A stretch of DNA of 64,000 bases from Purshia tridentata. Taxonomy: Eukaryota; Streptophyta; Magnoliopsida; Rosales; Rosaceae. The DNA lies in NCBI GenBank assembly GCA_003254885.1, contig QANT01006496.1, forward strand, positions 62,001 through 126,000, read 5' to 3'. Position 1 is the first letter of the stretch. The number at the start of each line of letters is the position of its first letter. This document shows, piece after piece, positions 1 through 10,448 of the stretch. The position numbers and the translations under genes were made by a program. The notes below the pieces were generated by a model. That model was not told where the DNA came from. It saw nothing but the letters and a program-made list of their open reading frames with translations, and made no database searches.

Positions 1-112
1 GTTATGATCAGCTGCAAATGTAAATTTTTTTGAGTTTTCTTAAGTTCTTATCTTTCTGTGGTTCTTTAATAATGGCACCCTCCATTATAATTCTATGTTT
101 ATGGTGGAACAG

Positions 113-3100
113 CTTTGGTTTCTGAGATTAAGGAATTGAAAGAGAAAAAGCAGATAGAGGATGATATCCTCCTGGCTGTTGCTGCTGGAAACAGGCAATC
201 TATAGTTCCACATCTGGAGTATGAATACCTTGATATCAGCATTCACGAGGATTTGTATAAACTTGTCCAATATTCATGTGAAGAGGTTTGCTCAACAAAA
301 GAGCAATTAAATAAGGCTATGAGTCTTTATACTACTTTTTTGGAGCCAATGCTGGGTATTCCCTCTCGACCTCATGGTTCAGAGCATGATGAAGATGTTG
401 ACAAAACTAGGAATCGGGCTATGAATTGTACTGCATCAAGTATAGGAGAAAGTGATGGAAGTCCTGGTGGTGATACTACTATGGTGAATTTCAAGCAGCC
501 TAAATCTTTGTGTAATGAAGATGAAAATACTTTAGCGGAAGTGGCGAGTTCTAGGACTAGTTTGGCTAATGGCGATACTTTAGCTAAAGAAGATGGCAGT
601 TGTGATGCAGATCATGCCCATAGGGATGGTCCAATCTGTTATAATGTTCGACCAGAGAAAGACCAGAAGAATATAGATGTCCCTGATAAAAGGAGTGGAC
701 TTAATAAACAGGTTGCCTCCATTGACCGAGTAGCCAATTTTAATGCATCATTTACAGATAATCATGCTAGAACCAGCTTGGAAGTGGCATCAGGTATGAT
801 CACCTGAATTTGTTCCATTTTCCCTTAAGTTTTCTTATTTGATTGTTCTGCAGCGAGTTATTCTTATGATTTATTTTACTTTTTGGAGTTAAAATAATGC
901 TGTAATTCTGGGATTGTTTTGAATTCAAGGGTCAGTTGCAACTACCTCAAGACCTGGTGACTCTATCAGTGAAGATGACCATTTACAGAAAGGAAATGCT
1001 GATGCTGTTCCTTCATCAGAGGTATGAGTCTGGTATATTGGCATCTTTGAGGTCTTTTACTCAATATCACCAATTGATTTTGGTATTAGTATTACGTACT
1101 GATATTCTTATTGGTGTTGTAGTCGATACCACTAATTGATTTTGGTATTACATACTGATATTCTTTTTGGTGTTTCAGGGCGGTGATATTGCAATGCCTT
1201 CTCTGTTTGCTAATGGAGTGTTTTCAGAAAGCTCTAAAGTTAGCAATCGTCTCGAAGATTCTGTTGGGCCCTCCAAAATTGAAAAAGAAGAGGGTGAATT
1301 ATCGCCTATTGGTGATTTTGGGGAGGATAACTTTGTTGTCTCTGGAGATGCTGGGGTGCAGGCTATGCCTAAGTCGAACCATAGTGTTGAAAGTAGGCAG
1401 TATCAATCTGGGAATGGGGATGACATTGGCTGTCAGGATGCTGGAGAAAATGATGCTGATGCTGATGATGAGAATAGTGAAAATGTTTCTGAGGCTGGTG
1501 AAGATGTCTCTGGCAGTGAGACAGCTGGTGATGAGTGTTCCCGAGAAGAGCATGGAGAGGAGGAGGATGTCGAACATGATGAGATTGATGGTAAGGTTGA
1601 GAGTGAAGGTGAGGCTGAAGGGATGGCTGATGGGCACCTTGTTGGAGGAGATGGCATGTCCTTGCAACCGTCAGAACGTTTTCTTTTGTCTGTGAAGCCT
1701 CTCGCAAAGCATGTACCAGCTGCTGTAGTTGAAGAAAGGAAAGACACTTGTGTTTTCTACGGAAATGATAATTTCTACGTTCTTTATAGGCTCCATCAAG
1801 TAAAGAGACCCTTTTTTTATTGTTTGAATTAGTTTACATCGTTATTTAGTACTACATATACTCAAATTTTGACTTCTTGAATTTGCCAGATTCTATACGA
1901 AAGGATCTTATACGCAAAAACAAATTCAACAGGTGCAGAAATGAAGCGGAGAACTTCAAAGGATGGCAGTTCTCCAGACCTGTATGACAGGTGTTTTGTC
2001 AGCATTTTATATAGATTAGCAACTACTCAAATCGTTTTTTTTTTGGTGCGTCATTTTTATCTATTTATTGTGCAGATTTATGAGTGCACTATACAATTTG
2101 CTTGATGGATCTGCTGATAATGCAAAATTTGAGGATGAATGCCGAGCTATTATCGGAAATCAGTCATATGTATTATTCACTTTGGACAAATTGATATATA
2201 AATTTGTCAAACAGGTTTGCTCACTTGTATTTTACTGGGTTCTGACCATAAAAAATTTTAAAAATAATTTGTGTATTTGCTTTTCCTGCCAAGGTTCTGA
2301 ATTGTGGTTTTTTATGCAGCTTCAAACCGTTGCAACTGATGAGATGGATAATAAGCTTCTTCAATTATATGAATATGAAAAATCCAGGAAAACTGGGAAG
2401 TTAATTGATTCTGTTTATTATGAAAATTCACGTGTCCTCCTTCATGAGGAGAACATTTATAGATTGGAATTCGTAAGTCCTTTGACACTTATCCATCCCC
2501 CCCTTCCCAAAAAGAAAATTAATTTCCTGCAAATTATAACTTTTTTTTAATATTCTGTCTGATTTTGTGATTGTTTTCGTCAACTCCTTTATGCAGTCCT
2601 CTGCCTCCTGGCTGTCCATCCAGCTGATGGACAGTATGAGTGAAAAGCCTGAAGTGTTTGCAGTTTCTATGGAACCTAATTTTGCATCTTATCTGCACAA
2701 TGATTTTCTGTCAGTTTTTCCTGGCAAAAAGGAGCCGTATGGAATAACCCTGCAGAGGTGATAATATGGTCTTCATATTTTACATTGCCTTAGAGGATGA
2801 AAGTAGGAGTCTAGCTCTTCACACAGTCTTTGTTAGCTAATACCTAACCTGCTGCTTTAATGTATTTTTGCAGAAACAAGCGCAAGTATGCAGGGCAAGA
2901 TGAATCCTCTGCCTTTTGCCGGGCCATGGAAGGTGTTCAATTAGTCAATGGGTTGGAGTGTAAGATAGCTTGCAACTCATCCAAGGTATCTTGCCTTTTC
3001 ATGGTCATGTCTTTCATATCTTCAGCACCAACATCAGTTGTATTTTTTTTCACAATACAATCTATCATTTGCTTAGTGTTTGACTTTAATTAGTTCAGGT

Positions 3101-3581
3101 TTTATTTTTTGAGTTTTTATGGCTGAGGACCTCCTTGCTACATGTCATAATTAAAAAAAAAAATCTAAAAAAAGGTCTTTTCATATGTCAGCTTCATTCC
3201 ATGGATCCTAGATGAAATTTTTTGTTGTGCTCTGTTTATGCGATTGGTCATCTTAGTTATGCTTTATATTCAACATTTCATCTTCTGTCATCTCTCTTTG
3301 TGTTATGAAAACCGTGCAACTGGTTTTTAATTTTTTTGGCTGGGGTTTGAAAGATAGTCTTAGCACGACTAGGGAAATGATAGCCACATATTTACATGCA
3401 TGTTTTGTGTCCACGGAGCTCTATTCATCATAGTATCATGTGGCAGATCTCTTATGTTCTCGACACAGAAGATTACTTCTTCCGTATGAGAAGGAAAAGG
3501 AGAAATCCATCAGGGAGCAGATCAACGTATTGTGATCAGACGAGAGTACAGCGGTTCCACAAATTCTTGTCAGTCTCATAA
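113..3581 (+). CDS. SIN3-like transcriptional corepressor, C-terminal part (5' end outside window)
   Basis: Scaffold of the SIN3-histone deacetylase complex, acting in the nucleus to repress transcription. Only the 3' part is present; the paired amphipathic helix repeats and most of the HDAC-interaction region lie to the left. Exons that keep one frame: 113-793, 930-1021, 1179-1799, 1890-1990, 2076-2214, 2320-2472, 2597-2757, 2874-2985, 3447-3581, about 730 residues. The visible protein has an acidic, low-complexity stretch (1290-1650, rich in Glu/Asp/Gly) and then the conserved SIN3 C-terminal domain, starting near [16 protein letters not shown] and running through [19 protein letters not shown] to the basic tail ending [12 protein letters not shown]. 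That ending is typical of plant SIN3-like (SNL) proteins. Family assignment is firm; which SNL paralogue is not. Intron 2 carries a tandem duplication. Confidence 0.93.
1066..1178 (+). repeat. Tandem duplication inside a SIN3-like intron
   Basis: Two copies of a roughly 60-bp unit (about 1066-1125 and 1126-1178) share the core AATTGATTTTGGTATTA, then a CTGATATTCTT element, then TTGGTGTT and an AG. The second copy supplies the real acceptor (AG at 1177-1178). The first has a matching acceptor-like AG at 1121-1122. Confidence 0.8.
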
Positions 3582-5488
3582 TAGCTTAGAATTCCTTTGA
3601 GATTGGGAATTGCAAGGTAGACCTGAGATAAATGATGTTGAAACTCTTGCAGAGATGTCTTTTGTTATCTTCATTTGCTATACAAGTAATTAGAGTGAGA
3701 TTCAACCATTGCTTTTTGTATGTCTGTAGAAACTGTTGCAGTGAAACTGGAAAGGCTTTCTTGAGGCGACATCTACTCAATTTCTGACAGACTGGAGAAA
3801 AAGAATGGCCTGGACACACTCCGTGCCAATGTCAGAAGAGTGGCCCAATGAGCCATTGTTGTGTATATAAGGTTGGTGTATGATAATTTCGTAGAAAGGT
3901 ATTAAAGTTATTGTTCTGATCTTGTCATAGATAGTATCTCTTCTTCCATTTCCCCCCCATCTTTCATAAACATAATGTCAGTGTAACAAATTGGTCAAAG
4001 AGCAAGTACAAGTTTTTAACATACCCCAGTTCTCTTCCTCTAAATACGACTCGCTGATTCATACCAGCATTTTGCAGGCATTACTGCATCATTATTGAAT
4101 TGTAGAACAGGTTCCTTGAATTTCAATGTAAAATAGTGTGAAATTATTTTATCAGTAGTAGGCTTGTAGCTTACAACTTTACTTATTCTTCATCAAGAAT
4201 TTTGTTTTCTGGAAAAGCGATGTGGCACATGGTATTTTATATTTGGCCGAATTTTGTATGTCTACTCATACATCAAAGTTGTACTATATGTATGGACTTT
4301 TTTTAAGGGGAAAATTTCAAGGACAAATAAAAAGCTGAACTCCACTCACAGCAACCGCTCACACGAGCCCACTAAAAATGGTTAGAATCACTAGGAAGGT
4401 GATCCGAACTTTAACTAAACCCAGCAAACAGATATCAGGTTGTCCACGTGTCCTCGTATTTGCAATGGACTCCTCGATTAAGGATCCACTTTCTGCCTGC
4501 TCATTTCTCATTTCTCACGCCATTCAACAGTTAATGGTCATAAATTACCCTTGTGTCGCTGAGAAATTATATTTGTGGATTCTATAAAATTTTCTTTAAA
4601 CTTATTTTAAAAGAAAACTATTTTTTTTCGTAGTCTTACATATTTCTCTCAATATACTACTATATCACTTTAGATAATCAGAATTTTGGGAAAATTCTTT
4701 GACTCGTGAGACAACAAAAATCTTATGATTAGTTTTTTTTATAGTGTAATTATTGTTTTTTATTTTAAAATAAAGAAAAGTTGATAAAAGGTTAGCATGA
4801 TGAAAATACCATTATGTCACTTAAAAAAAACGGTTTGAAAAGAAAAATCCATCAAAAGAACAACTTGAACCAAAAAGAAAGAGAAACCCTCAACCAAAAA
4901 CAAAATATTATAACTTTAAGGGTGACCTTTTCATCTTCAAGACTTCAACACAATGGGGGCAAAAGAAAAAAAAAAGTGAATTTTGAAATTGGTTTTTCAA
5001 AATGAACTAAAAGAAAACAGTCCAAATTCAAGGAATATTGAGATGATAATTTTTCTAATTTGTTTTCTACTTCAACTCGGTGAAAGAAAGAAAAAAACAA
5101 TTGAAAACAACCCAAAATCCAAGATACTTTAAAGAAATAAAAAATAATGAGACTATTTAGTTAGTCTATTACAAAGTAAACAATAAACAAATGAAATGTG
5201 GTAAATAAGGCAGATGTGGAGGTTATTATGGGAATTAAAGAAATATATCGGCAGGCAGAAGTGTTGGCACTTGGCGGTAGGGAAGGAACGCAAAGTAGGG
5301 GCGTTCGTAATATCCACTCCCTCCCTATCCTATAATCTTATTTCTAATAATTCCTAATTCCCTATTTTCCATTGCATTGCATTTTTCTCTCTTCAATCCT
5401 CCAATCAAAATCCTCTCTCTCTCTCTCTCTCTCTACCTGGGTTTTCCCAAGTTAGGGTTTTGCCTATCAAATTCATTTCGTTTCTCGA
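3582..5488. other. 3' UTR of SIN3-like gene, AT-rich spacer, and 5' UTR of RING gene
   Basis: About 600-700 bp after the SIN3-like stop look like 3' UTR. From about 4260 to 5300 the DNA is AT-rich spacer with homopolymer A and T runs and no supportable gene. From about 5300 it becomes pyrimidine-rich, with a CT microsatellite near 5417-5434, as expected for the leader of the RING gene that starts at 5489. Confidence 0.6.
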
Positions 5489-7463
5489 ATGGGTTCCGAT
5501 TCTATCTCCTGCTCTCCTGTTATTCCCAAAGACTTGGCCAAGAAGAAGAGGGTAAACTCTAAGTTCTTCTAATCTCCACTTGCTCTGCTCTTATCTCTGC
5601 CTGCATGTCTGCGTTTTGCTTGCTCTCAAAAGTTGCGGGAAATGCAAACAAATTTAAACGTGATGATTGAATTTGAACCAAGGATTGGTCCATTTATGAA
5701 ATTCACAACTTTAAACTCTTTCATAGATAAACCGGCTCGGAATTGAATTTGGTTTTTATGTTATTCTAAGCTCGTTCTTACTTCGATTTGTTATCTCAGA
5801 CAAACAGGCTAGCGAAATTGAAGCAGAGCAAGCTCGATGTTCGCCGTGAACAATGGCTTTCACATGGTATTTCTTCCATCTCTCTCTCTCTTTAAAATTT
5901 GGGTTTGGAGAATAAAGAACATTCAAACTCAAATTTGGTAAAATTTTTCTATTTTTAGTGAAAAACGAGTTTAAAATTTGATTTTTCACTAGGAAGTTGG
6001 GACCAGAAATATCTTTAATTAGTTTTTGGAATACCTTTCATCACCTGCGCTATTTGGTATTATTTTAAGAAAAAGGGTAGGCTCATTTGAGCATATAATG
6101 AGGCTAATATACTTAGTGGAGGTGCGATACGATTCTTGAAACATAAACGGCTAAAATACAGTTTTTATTTGGATGCAGAAATTGATATCAGCAAAATGTA
6201 GAGTCAGGACGTGGATGTATGTTTTGTGTCTATGAACGTAGAATACTGGAAATATATGCTTATATCGTCCATGTTTGTCCATGAATGTAGAATATCAATG
6301 GTGAATTGAGTATCAAAGCTGGTCTCTTTGGCAAGACTTCATGTGGTGTTGATGGTGATATTTCATGGATTGAAACCTGGTCTCTCTGGTACCTGGGTCT
6401 GTTTTTAGCATTCCCTAAGAGAATGTCCTGGATTCATATATGGCCGTCAACACCACATGAACTCTTTTGAAATGGCACCTGACACATATATCCTTCTGCT
6501 TTGGGTCACAGACCCTAATACTGGACCTCTCAAAAAGACAGTTTCACATGAACCACTTTCTATCAATTAGTTTGGAAATTTTTTAAAGTTTATTGCATTT
6601 TTCTTAGGGACGTGATCATAATAGATTTTGTTTGTAACGCAGTGAAAAATAAAGGGCATAAGGTGAACTTGGATGGGAGGGGTGGATCTCCTACAGCATC
6701 TATGCAAGTAGATCATGAGCGGAATAGATCATTGGAAAATTTGGAAACGAGTTCCACAGGAGCGGAGAATGATAATTCGAGCATCCATGACAGTGATTTG
6801 GAGTCTCTCATGGACACCCCGGGTCGAAGCAGTTTGGATTGTAATGATTCATTGAAGAATCATAGTGAGAGCAGCAGCAGTGGTTGCTCTGAAAATGTCA
6901 GCAAGGAGGACACTGATGATGGGTGTCTGGATGACTGGGAGGCTGTTGCAGATGCTTTAAATGCAGAGGACAGTCCGCATAACCCCGTCTTTAATTTGCC
7001 TGCTAAATTTGAAACCGGGGTTGAACCTACAGGCCCTGAACTATCTAGTGAGAATCCTGGAGCTGAATTATCAAAACCAGAGAATGGAAACATGATTCCT
7101 GGGTCACATGTGAGTTGTTGTGCTTGGAGACCTGATGATGCTTCCCGTCCTCAGAGTTTGCCAAATGTGTCAAAGCAGCATAGTTTCCTGGTGCAATCAG
7201 ACTGGCATTGTGGCCATGGAGCCATTGCATGGGCATGGCAAAGCATCATGCCCCAGCCTTCTTCGTGTCCTATATGCTATGAGGATTTAGATGTCACAGA
7301 CTCGAGCTTTCTTCCATGTACATGTGGGTTTCGGCTTTGCCTTTTTTGTCACAAGAGGATTCTAGAGGCAGATGGGCGATGCCCAGGCTGCAGGAAGCAG
7401 TATGATCGCGTAAGTGGGGTTATGGGATTTAATGGAGGAGCTACAACTTTTAGAGTAGCTTGA
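5489..7463 (+). CDS. C4C4 RING finger protein with NOT4-type RING
   Basis: Likely E3 ubiquitin ligase of the plant RING/U-box superfamily; substrate unknown. Three coding exons, 5489-5551, 5800-5866 and 6643-7463, give about 316 residues. The start is the ATG of MGSDSISCSPVIPKDLAKKK, the first in the pyrimidine-rich leader, and splicing joins it in frame to the basic segment TNRLAKLKQSKLDVRREQW. The middle is Ser/Asp/Glu-rich and looks disordered, with the short conserved motif DDWEAVADAL. The RING lies at residues 252-297: CPICYEDLDVTDSSFLPC, then CGFRLCLFCHKRI, then CPGCRKQYD. The eight cysteines and their spacing resemble the RING of CCR4-NOT subunit NOT4 rather than C3HC4 RINGs. It lacks the RRM of true NOT4, so it is a relative and not NOT4 itself. 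Confidence 0.88.
6332..6467. repeat. Imperfect inverted repeat (foldback) in RING gene intron 2
   Basis: A 24-base arm at 6332-6355, containing TTCATGTGGTGTTGATGG, pairs with 6444-6467, whose reverse complement contains TTCATGTGGTGTTGACGG. About 21 of 24 positions match and about 88 bp separate the arms. Both arms lie inside the intron 5867-6642. No flanking target-site duplication was recognised. Confidence 0.6.
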
Positions 7464-7637
7464 TCTTACAGTATGTGCACTAGATCCTAGAAAGAGTTTA
7501 TTTTTCTTAATGTTTATGTTTATCATCATTAACAGAAAGGTGAGTATAGTGATTGAGGTGCGAAGCAGCCTTGTAACGAACTTTGTTGAGTACAATTCTT
7601 TGTAATGTTTTGCATATGTTCGTGTAGGAATCTGATG

Positions 7638-7861
7638 CAGTTATGTGAATGCATGGGGTGGTGTACTGGTGTTTGCTTTTAATTTTGAGATTCGAAGTAT
7701 AATCTGCTTTCTTTTGCTTGCGTTGCTTTCTTTTGATATGAAAACAAGGGTTCGAAAGTCAGTTATGTGAATGCATGGGGTGGTGTACTGGTGTGTGCTT
7801 TTAATTTTGAGATTCGAAGTATAATCTGCTTTCTTTTGATATGAAAACAAGGGTTCGAAAG
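7638..7861. repeat. Tandem duplication downstream of RING gene
   Basis: Unit 1 (7638-7759, 122 bp) and unit 2 (7760-7861) both start CAGTTATGTGAATGCATGGG and end GGGTTCGAAAGT. They are nearly identical except that unit 2 lacks about 19 bp lying between two GCTTTCTTTT repeats of unit 1. That pattern fits slippage between short direct repeats after a recent duplication. Confidence 0.9.
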
Positions 7862-8187
7862 TTAAAACCTCTATCCACTCGCGAATTATTAGTTACTTCT
7901 TAAGTTCCGATTTCACTTCAGATTCAAAAACCTCGGATGAGATGTGTGGCAAATCACTTTCGGGCAGATTGAAACATAGAACATTTTGGGAACATTTTGG
8001 AAGGTAGCTAGGTACAACGTACAAGTAATTACTGTGTTTTGTTTGTCAGTCCAAAGTAAATTAAAAACTAATTACTCGTGGCTTTTTGCACCAAAACTAA
8101 ACAAATTTTCTGTTACGTTCATAGCATGTGGTCACATGGTCAATAACTACGAGAGAGAGAGCCTAAAAACAAACAACCTGTTCAAAC

Positions 8188-8193
8188 CACGTG
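8188..8193. promoter_or_regulatory. G-box (CACGTG) upstream of GATL gene
   Basis: A perfect CACGTG palindrome lies about 330 bp before the GATL start codon. G-boxes bind plant bHLH and bZIP factors; function here is inferred only from position. Confidence 0.4.
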
Positions 8194-8523
8194 TGCACAT
8201 GGGCTTTAACTTCACGGAGAATGAACTTAGTCGTAGACTAGTGGTGGACTCTCCTCGAAGCTTTCCGCAGCCGAAGATTAAATTAAAAATTCCAAAACCG
8301 AAAGCAAGTGGAAAATTCCTCCTCCCCAAACATTCAATTATTCAAACCTGCGAAGCTCTCACAGCTCACAGAGACATTCACATTAGACAGACGCGTTTCT
8401 GTTATGCCCATATTATAAGACGCGTTGCGTTTTTGTTCCCATAATCTTCTAATCTTGTTCTTTGACCATTTCACTACAAATACACACCTTTCTCTCTCTC
8501 TTTCTTCTTGCATCTCCATTCCC

Positions 8524-9660
8524 ATGATCATGTCTGCTCTTACACCCATTTTTGTGTTTCTCTTCCTCGTTTGTTTGATTCCCATTCCTACAAATGCAAT
8601 CCGATCGTTTCCCGACACACAAACCCACCAATTGGGCACTTCCATTTTTACGCAATTCTCAGAGGCACCCGAATACACAAATGGAATCAGTTGCCCTGTT
8701 CTGGGCTTTAACAGAGTAGCTGGTGGTGTCGCATTGGCTTGTGACCCCTCGCTTGTTCACATCGCAATGACCATTGATTCCGAGTATTTGCGAGGCACCA
8801 TAGCGGCAGTCCACTCTGTTCTCAAACACGCTTCTTGCCCAGAAAACACCTTCTTCCACTTCATTGCCTCCGATTCAAGTTTGGTCAATACAGAGGACCT
8901 CACTCACATCGTTCAGTCCACGTTCCCTTCACTGAGTTTCAGAGTTTATGTGTTCAAGGAAAGCCTCGTCAACAATCTAATCTCGTCTTCGATTCGTGAA
9001 GCTCTTGAGAACCCATTAAACTACGCGAGGAGTTACTTGGCTGATTTACTCGACCCCTGTGTTGAGCGAGTGATTTATTTAGACTCTGATATCATAGTGG
9101 TCGATGATATACACAAGTTATGGAAGATTTCTTTATCTGGGTCGAGAGTAATTGGGGCACCAGAATATTGTCATGCCAACTTCACCAAGTATTTCTCCGA
9201 TAAATTTTGGGCAGACTCTGAGCTCTCCAAGGTTTTTGAAGGGAAAAGGCCTTGTTATTTCAATACGGGGGTGATGGTGATGGACTTGGTGAGGTGGAGA
9301 CAGGGTGAGTACACGAGAACGATTGAGAAATGGATGGAGATTCAGAAGGAGAGGAGGATTTACGAGCTGGGTTCTCTTCCACCATTTTTGTTGATTTTTG
9401 GTGGAGAGGTTGAGGCGATTGAGCATAGATGGAACCAACATGGTCTTGGTGGAGACAATGTGGTGAGTAGTTGCAGGTCTTTGCATCCGGGTCCTGTCAG
9501 TTTGTTGCATTGGAGTGGTAAAGGGAAGCCATGGTCAAGGTTCGATTTCGGGAAGCCCTGTGCCGTTGATTTTCTCTGGGCGCCTTATGATCTCTATGAG
9601 CACCATCACCATCATCACCACCACCACCACCAAAGACAACAACAATGGCCAATATTATAG
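8524..9660 (+). CDS. Galacturonosyltransferase-like protein (GATL, GT8 family)
   Basis: Golgi glycosyltransferase of family GT8 involved in pectin and/or xylan synthesis. Intronless, 378 residues, both usual for GATL. The start chosen is the ATG at 8524 (MIMSALTPIF); the ATG at 8530 is equally possible. An N-terminal hydrophobic stretch (residues 4-22) acts as signal or anchor. The GT8 core shows the metal-binding DXD as LDSDIIVVDDI (DSD at 187-189), then EYCHANFTKYF, CYFNTGVMVMDLVRWR, the family block LGSLPPFLLIFGGEVEAIEHRWNQ as a whole (near 282-305), and HWSGKGKPW (329-337), whose histidine belongs to the second metal/UDP site. Unusually, the protein ends in ten consecutive histidines (360-369) followed by RQQQWPIL. 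Convergent with the DUF760 gene. Sugar specificity cannot be told from sequence. Confidence 0.95.
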   Translation: MIMSALTPIFVFLFLVCLIPIPTNAIRSFPDTQTHQLGTSIFTQFSEAPEYTNGISCPVLGFNRVAGGVALACDPSLVHIAMTIDSEYLRGTIAAVHSVLKHASCPENTFFHFIASDSSLVNTEDLTHIVQSTFPSLSFRVYVFKESLVNNLISSSIREALENPLNYARSYLADLLDPCVERVIYLDSDIIVVDDIHKLWKISLSGSRVIGAPEYCHANFTKYFSDKFWADSELSKVFEGKRPCYFNTGVMVMDLVRWRQGEYTRTIEKWMEIQKERRIYELGSLPPFLLIFGGEVEAIEHRWNQHGLGGDNVVSSCRSLHPGPVSLLHWSGKGKPWSRFDFGKPCAVDFLWAPYDLYEHHHHHHHHHHQRQQQWPIL

Positions 9661-10448
9661 GCTTCTAGGCTTTCTAGCACAGGATTATTTGTTTCATTTA
9701 TTCAATTCTTTTTTTTTTTTTCCTTCAATTCATTATTACACAGGACAGGACGACATCATTTTAGATATGTACATAGAGACTTTGAACAGAGTGAAAACTG
9801 CGGAATACATTTTTTCATTCAACCTTGTCAACATTTTCTGAACGATATGCTATGTTGTCCTGTCATTTGGCATGTCGCGTTGCTATCATAAATTCATATA
9901 ATCCCATCAATGAGAAGTACGATTGAATGACTTAAATGGAACACAAGATGATAAGGAAGTCAAATTGCTGTAAAGAATTATGCCACTAGGAGTGTTGGTT
10001 GCAACAATTGCAGCTATACACCCTCTTACAGAGAGGTAAAGAGAATTTTGAAATGTACATGTGAGGTTCCATTATAGATTAAGATGAAAGCGGTTGGAAC
10101 ATGAAGCAAGAATTAATGTGGTATTCCGTAAAGAGTTTTTCATTTGAAAGAAGAATAGTGATATAGATAAACATGAAAACAAAAAAGACTAATACAGATG
10201 AACATGAAGAATATACACACTCCAACTTTACTCTTTTTTACAACAATCCAACAACACAACTCAAATGCAATCTGTTCTCCAAGCCTCTCAAATGATGACC
10301 CAATAACATACACCTGCAAGCATCAACAGTCAACCTTTAGAGTGCAATCCCTTATGGAAATTGGTTTAATTAGCAGTAATATCTGGAAAATGCACATGGT
10401 GAGAATGTGAAGTAGGTGCATCTGAAGTTACAGGCAAACTTAGAGAAA
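9661..10448. other. Convergent intergenic spacer with two 3' UTRs
   Basis: The GATL 3' UTR (with a T-run near 9708-9721) runs into the 3' UTR of the minus-strand DUF760 gene. I see no gene, RNA or repeat of note. Confidence 0.6.

Larger units (their letters stand above)
7464..8523. other. Spacer between RING and GATL genes: 3' UTR, tandem repeat, GATL promoter
   Basis: It begins with the RING gene 3' UTR. A tandem duplication follows (7638-7861), then the presumed GATL promoter. The promoter holds a CACGTG G-box at 8188-8193 and an AT-rich TATTATAAG element near 8411-8419, about 105 bp before the GATL start codon. No further gene is supported. Confidence 0.6.

Noticed and set aside
9601-9630. 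His10 run as a vector-derived affinity tag
   Set aside because: Mixed CAC/CAT codons, native downstream residues and 3' UTR, and normal genomic context show it is part of the natural gene.
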